A DNA stretch of 17,209 nt from an uncultured Erysipelotrichaceae bacterium. Lineage in GTDB: Bacteria > Bacillota_I > Bacilli_A > RF39 > UBA660. Each line of letters opens with the position of its first letter. Position 1 is the first letter of the stretch. Positions 6,940 to 14,099 of the stretch are shown here, piece by piece. The DNA is taken from the NCBI GenBank assembly GCA_902803795.1, contig CADCRC010000106.1, positions 1 to 17,209 on the forward strand. Reading direction: 5' to 3'. The translations under genes and the position numbers were made by a program. The notes under the pieces were generated by a model. That model worked only from the letters and a program-made list of their open reading frames with translations. It was not told where the DNA came from and searched no databases.

Positions 6940-7753
6940 ATTTTTTTATCAAAGAAAACAATTTAAATACAATAAATATAATAAGATTAATTATTACTAT
7001 AGTTGCTCCAGTTGGAGTTGAATAAAAACATGAAATAAATAAACCAATAATAAATGCAAAAATAGATATAATAGAACTTATTATAACAACACCCTTAAAA
7101 CTCTTAAATAATTGTATTGCACTAATACTAGGAAATATAATTAAACAGCTAATAAGAAGTGAACCAGTAAGTCTCATACCAAGTACAACAACAATAGAAC
7201 ATAAACTAGAAAACAAAATATTATAAAAGTCTACATTAATACCAATTGATTTAGCAAACTTCTCATCAAATGTTAAAGCAAATATTTTATTATAAGATAT
7301 TACATATAAACCAATAACAATAATAGATAATATTATAGAAATAATAACATCTTCAAAACTAACAGATAATATACTTCCAAACAAATAATTATTAATATCA
7401 ATATTTACACCTTTAACAACCGATATCAAAAATATACCTATCGCAAGAGAACTAGCTGAAACAAGTGCAATTAAAGAATCTTTATGCATACTAGAATTCT
7501 CATTTATTCTAAGAATTAAAAATGATACAAAAACAACAATAGGCAAAGAAAATTCCAAAGGAGCAAAACCAAGAATAGTCGCTATAGAAATACATCCAAA
7601 TGCAACATGAGAAAGTCCATCACCTATCATAGAAGATCCCTTTAAAACAAGAGTTGTTCCAATTAACGCAGCACACAAAGAAATTAAAATTCCAACAATA
7701 AACGCACGAACAATAAAATCGTATGAAAACATATTAATAATCTCATTTACCAT
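6932..7753 (-). CDS. znuB: Zn/Mn ABC transporter permease (ABC-3 family, ZnuB-like)
   Basis: Membrane subunit of a zinc or manganese importer. The 273-residue product has about eight hydrophobic segments and family blocks: LVLKGSSMIGDGLSHVAFG after the first TM helix (metal path region), GVNIDINNYLFGSIL in the middle, TGSLLISCLIIFPSISA, and the C-terminal STPTGATIVI. The start ATG lies inside the end of znuC (11-base overlap) with GAGGTG about 7 bases upstream, so permease and ATPase are coupled. It is the last gene of the zur-znuC-znuB operon. The partner solute-binding lipoprotein (ZnuA/AdcA type) is not in this window. Zinc rather than manganese is favoured only by the adjacent Fur-family gene. 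Confidence 0.9.
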   Translation of the reverse strand: MVNEIINMFSYDFIVRAFIVGILISLCAALIGTTLVLKGSSMIGDGLSHVAFGCISIATILGFAPLEFSLPIVVFVSFLILRINENSSMHKDSLIALVSASSLAIGIFLISVVKGVNIDINNYLFGSILSVSFEDVIISIILSIIVIGLYVISYNKIFALTFDEKFAKSIGINVDFYNILFSSLCSIVVVLGMRLTGSLLISCLIIFPSISAIQLFKSFKGVVIISSIISIFAFIIGLFISCFYSTPTGATIVIINLIIFIVFKLFSLIKKSI

Positions 7754-8426
7754 GATGCAACACCTCTACATATTCTAAAACACTTCCAAAAAAATAATCA
7801 TCAGATCTTAAAGCTAAAATCTTATTACCAATTAAATTAGAATGATCTAAATCATGAGTAATCATAATAATAGTAACACCCTTTTCATTTAATTCTTCTA
7901 ATATTTTATACAATTCTTTTTTAAAGTCATAATCTAAATTATTAGAAGGCTCATCTAAAATAAGTAACTTAGTTGTTGCCATCATTGCTCTAGCAAGCAA
8001 AACCTTCTGTCTTTGACCACCAGATAAACTAGAAAAAGACTTATTTTTTAATCCATATATTTTTAATCTCTTTAATACTTCATCTAACTTCTCAAAATCT
8101 TCATTATTATAAAAACAATTAATATTTTTTTGATTTAATCTTCCTGATAAAACAATTTCAGATACTAAAGCAGGAAAATTTTTATCTACACTAGTATCTT
8201 GAGAAATATATCCAATAAAAGTCTGCTTTAAATTATTATATTTAATAGATCCCTTCATAGGTTTAATCAATCCAAGTAGTCCCTTAATTAAAGTAGATTT
8301 ACCAGATCCATTTTCTCCAACTACACATAAAAAATCATTTTCTAAAACAGAAAAAGAAATATTTTTTAAAACAACCTTTTTATCATAACCCAAACTTAAA
8401 TTATTAACTTTAATTAATTCGTTCAT
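7743..8426 (-). CDS. znuC: Zn/Mn ABC transporter ATP-binding protein (ZnuC-like)
   Basis: Cytoplasmic ATPase driving metal uptake with the ZnuB-like permease. The 227-residue product shows Walker A GENGSGKST (residues 37-45), a Q-loop at YISQDT, the ABC signature LSGGQRQKVLLARA, Walker B LLILDEPSNNLD, and the switch histidine in ITHD. These and the neighbours place it in the metal subgroup (ZnuC/MntB-like). It starts 17 bases after the Fur-family gene with GAGGGG before the ATG and ends in TGA inside the znuB start, making a single operon. Confidence 0.92.
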   Translation of the reverse strand: MNELIKVNNLSLGYDKKVVLKNISFSVLENDFLCVVGENGSGKSTLIKGLLGLIKPMKGSIKYNNLKQTFIGYISQDTSVDKNFPALVSEIVLSGRLNQKNINCFYNNEDFEKLDEVLKRLKIYGLKNKSFSSLSGGQRQKVLLARAMMATTKLLILDEPSNNLDYDFKKELYKILEELNEKGVTIIMITHDLDHSNLIGNKILALRSDDYFFGSVLEYVEVLHHGK

Positions 8427-8443
8427 TAATATACCCCTCTTTA

Positions 8444-8821
8444 TTATAAATTACACTTATTACAAATCCCATATATTATAATTCTATTTTTATTAAGAAT
8501 AAAATTATGTCTATCACTTATATGACTATAAAACTCATTAATACAATCACAATCTATATGAATCAACTTACCACATCTCTCACATTTTAAATAAAAATGA
8601 TTATTATTATCACAAGAAGAAAGATATTGATAATAACTAGTATTATCTCTAACAATTTTCTCTAATTTATTAGCTTCAACCAATTTATTTATATATCTAT
8701 ATATAGTAGTCTCACCTACTTCTTTATTTAAATCTAAATAGATATCATAAACACTAAATTCTTTAGTCTTATTTTTTATAATATCTAATATTTTATCTTT
8801 CTGTTTAGTATTATAAGTCAT
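8444..8821 (-). CDS. Fur-family transcriptional repressor, probably Zur
   Basis: A 125-residue Fur-family metalloregulator. It has the N-terminal winged-helix DNA-binding domain (residues about 1-66, recognition helix around ETTIYRYINKLVE) and a C-terminal dimer domain with the structural zinc site C80xxC83 and C120xxC123. Further candidate metal ligands are H75, H88, C91, C93, E96 and H105. The gene begins the operon with a ZnuCB-type importer, which makes Zur the most likely subfamily; PerR or Mur (Mn) cannot be excluded from sequence alone. A perfect 7-1-7 Fur-family operator overlaps its own predicted transcription start, so it probably represses itself and the transporter when metal is replete. 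Start: GGAGG about 8 bases before ATG 8821. Slightly shorter than typical (130-150). Confidence 0.9.
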   Translation of the reverse strand: MTYNTKQKDKILDIIKNKTKEFSVYDIYLDLNKEVGETTIYRYINKLVEANKLEKIVRDNTSYYQYLSSCDNNNHFYLKCERCGKLIHIDCDCINEFYSHISDRHNFILNKNRIIIYGICNKCNL

Positions 8822-8837
8822 AATAAAACCTCCAATA

Positions 8838-8852
8838 TGAAAATCATTTTCA
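8838..8852 (-). promoter_or_regulatory. Fur/Zur-type operator, perfect 7-1-7 inverted repeat
   Basis: The minus strand reads TGAAAATGATTTTCA, a perfect 7-1-7 palindrome with the shape of Fur, Zur and PerR boxes (Fur consensus half-site TGATAAT). It starts 4 bases after the -10 and covers the predicted transcription start, and lies 17 bases before the ATG of the Fur-family gene. Binding would block initiation, so this is a likely autoregulatory site for the importer operon. Confidence 0.8.
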
Positions 8853-8856
8853 ATTT

Positions 8857-8885
8857 ATTATATACTTAATATTATACAAAGTCAA
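8857..8885 (-). promoter_or_regulatory. Strong sigma-A-type promoter of zur-znuCB
   Basis: On the minus strand TTGACT (8885-8880, 5/6), an exact 17-base spacer and a perfect TATAAT (8862-8857). This is the best promoter in the window. Its -35 lies directly after the U-tract of the preceding terminator. Confidence 0.85.
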
Positions 8886-8887
8886 AC

Positions 8888-8941
8888 AAAAAATATAATT
8901 AAAACTAATAATCATCTTATATGACAATTATTAGTTTTAAT
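8888..8941 (-). terminator. Rho-independent terminator of the copper/HExxH operon
   Basis: A perfect 15-bp stem with arms 8941-8927 and 8912-8898 (a 14-base loop, possibly with two further pairs) is followed on the minus strand by TATATTTTTTG. It overlaps the last codons and TGA stop of the HExxH gene. The stem is AT-rich but long and exact. Plus-strand reading also ends in a T-rich tail, so it could act in both directions, although no plus-strand gene is present. Confidence 0.87.
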
Positions 8942-9268
8942 ATTTAATATTTTAACTACACTTTTTTCAATATTTATCGCATCATTTTCATATTTATCTA
9001 CATCATCTATATATTTTTTATTTATATGTTTATATAAACTATAAGCATGATAAAATTCATGTATATTTATAAGTAATGTATTATTATCTTTAATTTTAGG
9101 TACTAATATTTTAATATCTTTTATTATATTTTTATCTAATTTAATAAAACATCCCCATAATCCTAATTCATTATCAATATCATATACTTTTATTTTATCT
9201 TTAATATAATCAAAGAACTCATAATCATATATATCTAATATTTTAAATATCTCTATTATTGTATTCAT
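8912..9268 (-). CDS. Small HExxH protein, possible zinc metalloprotease-like, unknown
   Basis: A 118-residue protein I do not recognise as a named family. Its key feature is IHEFYHAYSLY: an HExxH zinc motif at H70-E71-F-Y-H74 (bases 9061-9047). About 20-27 residues later are acidic residues in DKYENDAINIE (E94, D96, E101) that could supply a third ligand, as in gluzincin-like and ImmA/IrrE-type domains. No signal peptide or TM helix is seen, so it is probably cytoplasmic. It follows copA by 9 bases with no clear Shine-Dalgarno, so translation probably depends on readthrough from copA. Its C-terminal residues and TGA stop are encoded within the operon terminator stem. The reading frame is long for an AT-rich region, and the motif is in place, so I think it is a real gene. 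Confidence 0.75.
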   Translation of the reverse strand: MNTIIEIFKILDIYDYEFFDYIKDKIKVYDIDNELGLWGCFIKLDKNIIKDIKILVPKIKDNNTLLINIHEFYHAYSLYKHINKKYIDDVDKYENDAINIEKSVVKILNIKTNNCHIR

Positions 9269-9277
9269 AATATATTT

Positions 9278-11458
9278 TTATAACTTTATTTTTTTCAATC
9301 TTAAAGCATTACCTACAACAAATAAACTAGATAACACCATAGAAATACTCGCAATCATAGGATTAATAGATACAAATTTAGATAATAATCCTGTAGCTAT
9401 AACAATCATTACAATATTATATATAAATGCCCAAAATAAATTACCCTTAATATTATTAATAGTCTTATTAGATATTTTTAATAAATTAATTATTTCATTT
9501 AAATTATCTGTAGTAATAATAATATCAGATGACATACTCGCAACATCAGTACCAGATCCAATAGAAACACCAACATCAGCAAACGTTAATGCAACAGCAT
9601 CATTTATTCCATCTCCAACCATCATAACTTTTTTTCTATTCTTCTTTAATTTATTTATATAATTAGACTTATCTTTAGGAGTTGCATTAGAAATAATATT
9701 TTTAATATTTAATTTATCTCCAACATCCCTTGATACTTCATCATTATCACCAGTAAGCATAACAACATCAATTCCAAGATTATATAGTTTATTAATTGTC
9801 TCTTTTGCTTCTAACCTAATTGTATCTTTTAAACCAAGTAAACCAATTATCTTATCATCCATAATAAAATAAACAACACTATTTTTATCATCCAACAATT
9901 TTTTTTCATCATCTAAATGATTATTTTTAATATTTAATTTATTTAATAATTTATAGCTTCCAGCATAATAACTAACATCATTAATAACTAATTTAACACC
10001 ATAATTCTCTATATTTTTACATTCACATTTATTATATTTAATATTTTTATCATCAATATATTTTAATATACCTTTAGCAATAGGATGAGATGAACAAGAC
10101 TCAAGAGAACCAAGTATTTTTAAAAAATCATTATCTTTAATATCACTATAATTATAAAACTTAGATACACAAAGTTTACCATTAGTTAAAGTCCCAGTTT
10201 TATCAAATACAACAGTATCAATATTACTAGAAATTTCAAATGTTTCAGATGATTTAATAAATATTCCATTTTCACTACATATACCAACTGCAAGAACTAT
10301 TGCAATAGGAGTAGCAAGTCCCAAAGAACAAGGACATGCAACAACAAGCACACTAATAAATCTTTCAATTGAAATATATAACGAATTTCCCATAAAAAGA
10401 TAAACTAAAAAAACAATAATTGAAATCAATATTATAATAGGAACAAAAACATTAGATATTTTATCTACTAATTTAGTAATTCTAGTTTTAGAATTAACAC
10501 CTTCAACAACAAGTTTTATTATTTCAGAAATAGTAGAATCTTTACCAATTTTTTCAGCCATATATTCAATCTTAGAGTCATAATTAATTGATCCAGCAAC
10601 AACTCTATCATTAACATTTTTCAAAACAGGCATAGACTCCCCAGTAATAAATGATTCATCAAAATAAGAACTACCACTTACAACAGCACCATCAACAGCT
10701 ATCTTTTCATTAGGATAACAAACAAGTATATCACCTTTTTTAACTTCATCTATTGTAACTTCCTTATATGAATTACCATTTTTTATTTTTGCACTAGTAG
10801 GAGTAATCATAACAAGTTTTCTAATTGACGAAACAGTCAAATACAAAGCATTATTTTCAATATATCTACCTAATTTAATAAAATATATTACAAATACACA
10901 AGACTCATAATACATTTTATCAACATAACTAATATTACCCATTAATACAAATATTGTATTAACTAAACTATATATAAAACTTGCAATAACACCTATCATA
11001 ACAAGAGAATCCATATTAGGCATTCTGTGAATTAAATTCTTAAATCCACTATCTATAATATCAAAACCATAAACTAAAAAAATTAATGTAAAAAACAAAA
11101 GAATAATACAATACAAATTAGGATATTTTTCCATATTAATAGAAGGAAATCCTAACATATGTCCCATAGAAATATACATTATAAAGATTGCAAAAATACC
11201 ATATAAAACAAGAGGCAAATAAGATTCTTTTTTTTCGTCATTTAAACTCATCTCACCCAAAGATTTAAAACCAGCTTCTTGTATAAATCCTTCTAAATCA
11301 GACAAACTTATATTATCTTCATAATTAATACTAACACAAGATAATACAAGATTAACTTTAGCTTCCACAATACCCTCTTGTTTATTTAAATATTTTTCAA
11401 GTCCATTAGAACAAGCAGAACATGTCATTCCACCAATACTTAATATAATTTTTTTCAA
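9278..11458 (-). CDS. copA: Copper-translocating P-type ATPase (P1B-1, CopA-like)
   Basis: Membrane pump exporting Cu+ with ATP. The 726-residue product has one N-terminal heavy-metal domain (GMTCSAC, residues 10-16), eight hydrophobic helices, the actuator motif TGES (272-275), the ion-binding CPC (375-377) in ACPCSLGLATP, the phosphorylation motif DKTGT (419-423), SHPIAKG of the nucleotide domain, GDGINDAVAL of the hinge, and YN plus MVLSS in the last two helices, which mark the Cu+ subtype. The start is TTG at 11458, overlapping the copZ stop by 4 bases, with AGGAG 7 bases upstream; no ATG nearby would keep the whole metal domain. Coupled to copZ. No CopY or CsoR regulator gene is present in the window. 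Confidence 0.95.
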   Translation of the reverse strand: MKKIILSIGGMTCSACSNGLEKYLNKQEGIVEAKVNLVLSCVSINYEDNISLSDLEGFIQEAGFKSLGEMSLNDEKKESYLPLVLYGIFAIFIMYISMGHMLGFPSINMEKYPNLYCIILLFFTLIFLVYGFDIIDSGFKNLIHRMPNMDSLVMIGVIASFIYSLVNTIFVLMGNISYVDKMYYESCVFVIYFIKLGRYIENNALYLTVSSIRKLVMITPTSAKIKNGNSYKEVTIDEVKKGDILVCYPNEKIAVDGAVVSGSSYFDESFITGESMPVLKNVNDRVVAGSINYDSKIEYMAEKIGKDSTISEIIKLVVEGVNSKTRITKLVDKISNVFVPIIILISIIVFLVYLFMGNSLYISIERFISVLVVACPCSLGLATPIAIVLAVGICSENGIFIKSSETFEISSNIDTVVFDKTGTLTNGKLCVSKFYNYSDIKDNDFLKILGSLESCSSHPIAKGILKYIDDKNIKYNKCECKNIENYGVKLVINDVSYYAGSYKLLNKLNIKNNHLDDEKKLLDDKNSVVYFIMDDKIIGLLGLKDTIRLEAKETINKLYNLGIDVVMLTGDNDEVSRDVGDKLNIKNIISNATPKDKSNYINKLKKNRKKVMMVGDGINDAVALTFADVGVSIGSGTDVASMSSDIIITTDNLNEIINLLKISNKTINNIKGNLFWAFIYNIVMIVIATGLLSKFVSINPMIASISMVLSSLFVVGNALRLKKIKL

Positions 11459-11667
11459 TCTATAACTCCTACAGGTACAAATCCTGCATTCTTAACAATC
11501 TTTTCTAATTCTTTAATTTTAACATTATTCTTTACTTTAACAATAGCCATAGAATCTTCTAAACTTACACTAACATCATCAACCAAACCAGATGCCATAA
11601 ATTCATTCTCAAGTGTTCTAACACATCCATTACAATGCATACCTTCAATTTTAATTTTAACTTCCAT
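11455..11667 (-). CDS. copZ: Copper chaperone (CopZ-like heavy-metal-associated domain protein)
   Basis: A 70-residue single HMA domain that binds Cu+ and passes it to CopA in the cytoplasm. The metal site is GMHCNGC (residues 9-15), with the beta-alpha-beta-beta-alpha-beta pattern and the closing GFVPVGVID. GAGG lies 5 bases before ATG 11667. Its TGA stop overlaps the copA TTG start. The MHCNGC form (His before the first Cys) is a common variant of MTCxxC and is found in other CopZ and metallochaperones. It follows the YolD-like gene by 20 bases, so no separate promoter fits between them. Confidence 0.92.
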   Translation of the reverse strand: MEVKIKIEGMHCNGCVRTLENEFMASGLVDDVSVSLEDSMAIVKVKNNVKIKELEKIVKNAGFVPVGVID

Positions 11668-11687
11668 AATAACCTCATTCCCAAAAC

Positions 11688-12077
11688 TTACAATATTAAA
11701 TCTATACTAATTATATCATCGATATTAATTCTTGACATATCGTTTAATATTAATTTTCTATTTATAAAATCAATTTTTTTTACAACAACATTTTTTGAAA
11801 CATATTTCCCTTTATTATATTTAACCAAATTAAAATATACTACTTTAATATTATCATTTTTTTTAATAGAATTTATTTTTATATCTAACAATTCTTTTTC
11901 TTCTTCATCTAATATTATTTTCTTATCATATATAACATTAGATTCATTTATTTTATCTTTATAACCAGTTAATGCAGCAAAAGGAGAAAACTGAGCTGCT
12001 CTTTTATTCATAGATAACTTATTTATTCTATTAGAACCACAATAATTATAATTAACTATATCATCATACTTACTCAC
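11688..12077 (-). CDS. YolD-like protein, partner of Y-family polymerase
   Basis: YolD-like proteins accompany UmuC-type polymerases in Firmicutes (YqjX next to YqjW in Bacillus) and are thought to act with them in translesion synthesis. This 129-residue product begins SKYDDIVNY and has the clostridial-type signature NKRAAQFSPFAALTGYKDK followed by a charged helix. A GTG at 12077 is chosen as start because AGGTGG lies 5 bases upstream of it; the in-frame GTG at 12086 would put the Shine-Dalgarno out of position, and the family usually starts with MSxYDDI. The gene overlaps the polymerase stop (TAA at 12072-12070) by 8 bases, so the two are coupled. Confidence 0.88.
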   Translation of the reverse strand: MSKYDDIVNYNYCGSNRINKLSMNKRAAQFSPFAALTGYKDKINESNVIYDKKIILDEEEKELLDIKINSIKKNDNIKVVYFNLVKYNKGKYVSKNVVVKKIDFINRKLILNDMSRINIDDIISIDLIL

Positions 12078-13548
12078 TATGACCACCTACTTGCTTATTT
12101 CTATCAATCGCAGTTGCACCATCTTTTAAATTCATTGCTTTTAAAATAGAATTCTTACCATATTTATCTTTTATTTTAATAATAGTCTCTTCTACTTTTC
12201 TATCTCTCAATTCATCTTCTTTAGTATCATTGCAATTATCATCTAAACTAAACAAATCTAATTGTTTTTTTAATTCTATTTTAAGAGTTTCATTAGAATC
12301 TTTTAAATTACAAAAAGCAATATTTATTCTTCTAACAAGTAAATTTTTATTAACTATATTATCAAATAATTTTAATGTTTTATCTAATATTATTTTATAA
12401 GAAGATGAATAATTATCTAAATTAATAGTTCCATGAGCATGTTTAGGCATTAATCTTCCGTAAAAATCAGTAACTATTTCACCATTATAATTAATATCTT
12501 TATTATCTAAATTACCTATATCATAACCAATAGTTAATACTATTTGATTAGTAACAAGTCTTTTTTTTATTAAATCTTGAGTTAATAAATCAATCATTTC
12601 CTTAACAATCAATCTAGTATTATCAAATTTATATGGTTCATGTAGCACTTGTCCTTGAGACATACTTGTATTATCAGGTCTATATTCTTTCGCATCTTTT
12701 AAACTAACAGGCTCATATCCCCAAGCATGATCAATTAAAAGTTCTGCATTAACACCAAATAATTTATATAATAGTTCTTCATTTTCAAGTGATTTTCTCG
12801 CAACATCACCCATAGTATACATCTTATTTTTATATAACTTATCTGATATTCCTTTTCCAACTCTCCAAATATCTGTAATTGGTGTATGCTCCCACAAATA
12901 TTTTCTATAACTTATCTCATCTAAATAAGCAATTCTAACACCAAAATCATTTGCCGGCATATGTTTAGCAACAACATCCATTGCAACTTTTGCCAAAAAC
13001 ATATTAGTTCCAATTCCACCTGTTGCAGTAATACCAGTAGTATCATAAACCTCTTTAATAATTTTAGTTATTAATTTATTAGGAGATAATTTATAATAAT
13101 TTAAATAATTAGTAATATCACAAAATACCTCATCAATAGAATAAACAAGAATATCATCACTTGAAAAATATTTTAAATAAATATTATATATTTTATTACT
13201 ATAATCCATATATAATTTCATCCTAGGTTTAGCTGCTATAAAATCAACTTCTATATTAATATCATTTAACATATTATCATCAAACGATTTAGAAATAAAT
13301 CTATGATATCTATTTTTCTTTAATCTATCATAATTAATATTTTTAACTTTTTGAACTACCTCATATAATCTAGATCTACCAGATAATCCATATTTTTTTA
13401 ATGATGGTGATACAGCCAAACAAATAGTCTTTTCAGTTCTAGATACATCAGCAACAACCAAATTAGTAGTTAAAGGATTAAGTCCTCTTTCAACACATTC
13501 AACACTTGCATAAAACGATTTTAAATCAATACAAATATATGTCTTCAT
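12070..13548 (-). CDS. Y-family DNA polymerase (UmuC/YqjW-like translesion polymerase)
   Basis: Error-prone translesion DNA polymerase acting at stalled forks. The 492-residue product has the first catalytic motif ICIDLKSFYASVE (D8, with F12/Y13 near the steric gate), the palm motif YSIDEVFCDI (D139, E140), the helix-hairpin-helix region near TDIWRVGKGISDKL, and a little-finger domain. A beta-clamp binding motif QLDLF sits at residues 429-433 (bases 12264-12250), and the C-terminus ends in KYGKNSILKAMNL...GATAIDRNKQVGGH, typical of the YqjW/UvrX group that pairs with YolD. ATG 13548 is used since AGG is 8 bases upstream; the in-frame GTG at 13554 is too close to that site. It directly follows the hairpin at 13560-13589. 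No LexA-type box was recognised. Confidence 0.92.
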   Translation of the reverse strand: MKTYICIDLKSFYASVECVERGLNPLTTNLVVADVSRTEKTICLAVSPSLKKYGLSGRSRLYEVVQKVKNINYDRLKKNRYHRFISKSFDDNMLNDINIEVDFIAAKPRMKLYMDYSNKIYNIYLKYFSSDDILVYSIDEVFCDITNYLNYYKLSPNKLITKIIKEVYDTTGITATGGIGTNMFLAKVAMDVVAKHMPANDFGVRIAYLDEISYRKYLWEHTPITDIWRVGKGISDKLYKNKMYTMGDVARKSLENEELLYKLFGVNAELLIDHAWGYEPVSLKDAKEYRPDNTSMSQGQVLHEPYKFDNTRLIVKEMIDLLTQDLIKKRLVTNQIVLTIGYDIGNLDNKDINYNGEIVTDFYGRLMPKHAHGTINLDNYSSSYKIILDKTLKLFDNIVNKNLLVRRINIAFCNLKDSNETLKIELKKQLDLFSLDDNCNDTKEDELRDRKVEETIIKIKDKYGKNSILKAMNLKDGATAIDRNKQVGGHSE

Positions 13549-13559
13549 ATTCACAACCT

Positions 13560-13589
13560 AAAACAAAAATTCTACAATAGTAGAACTTT
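13560..13589 (-). terminator. Hairpin terminator (or operator) between the zinc-ribbon gene and the polymerase
   Basis: On the minus strand TTCTAC-TATT-GTAGAA (arms 13585-13580 and 13575-13570) forms a perfect 6-bp stem with a 4-base loop, extended to 10 bp by AAAG/TTTT pairing (one G-U), and followed by TTTTT-G-TTTT. It starts at the stop codon of the zinc-ribbon gene and ends about 4 bases before the Shine-Dalgarno of the polymerase gene. The same palindrome could also be a regulator site. Confidence 0.78.
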
Positions 13590-14058
13590 ATTTTTTACAA
13601 TATTTATCAATTTTGCCACTAGAAGTTTCCATTTCAAAACATCCATTCTTATATTCCATTTCAAAATTAACTCCAACAAACTTAAATTTCAAAACATTAT
13701 TTTCAAATGTATAAGACGATTCAGAAGAACCTAATGAAGTAGTAATCTCAATAGTATCATCATCTTTAAAATATAACTTTTCTCCTGCAGAATCCTCAAA
13801 TGTTTTGCCAATTACACTTCCACCAATACCACCGTTATAAATAAAATATCCTACTGCAATAACCAAAAATATAACTACTATAACAGGTACCTCTCGATTA
13901 CCAAATTTTAACTTTTTATCAGTAATAGAAGAAGTACTAATTTTATTACTTTCTGTTTTTATATTATCACTATTTTTTAATTCATATCCACAATTAGGAC
14001 AACTTTGTGCTTTATCACTAACATCTTTAGAACATTCAGGACATTTAATCAATGCCAT
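13588..14058 (-). CDS. Zinc-ribbon single-pass membrane protein, unknown function
   Basis: A 156-residue protein with an N-terminal double-zinc-ribbon-like site (C6xxC9 in LIKCPECSKDV and CPNCG about 12 residues on), a linker, a single TM helix (about EVPVIVVIFLVIAVGYFIY), then an extracellular domain of about 75 residues rich in short beta strands and containing two Cys near the end. This architecture (cytoplasmic zinc ribbon, TM, outer beta domain) is common in Firmicutes but its role is not defined. Start: GAGGTG 6 bases before ATG 14058; the upstream GTG at 14067 overlaps that site, so it is rejected. It follows the aminopeptidase gene by about 40 bases and is likely co-transcribed, and it ends at a hairpin terminator. 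Confidence 0.83.
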   Translation of the reverse strand: MALIKCPECSKDVSDKAQSCPNCGYELKNSDNIKTESNKISTSSITDKKLKFGNREVPVIVVIFLVIAVGYFIYNGGIGGSVIGKTFEDSAGEKLYFKDDDTIEITTSLGSSESSYTFENNVLKFKFVGVNFEMEYKNGCFEMETSSGKIDKYCKK

Positions 14059-14099
14059 AAAATTCACCTCTTTTAATTATTTTATCATATATTTTAAAA

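Noticed and set aside
11635..11964. Plus-strand open frame of 109 codons
   Set aside because: Antisense to the YolD-like gene and copZ start; low-complexity Ile/Leu/Ser/Phe content and no start signals.
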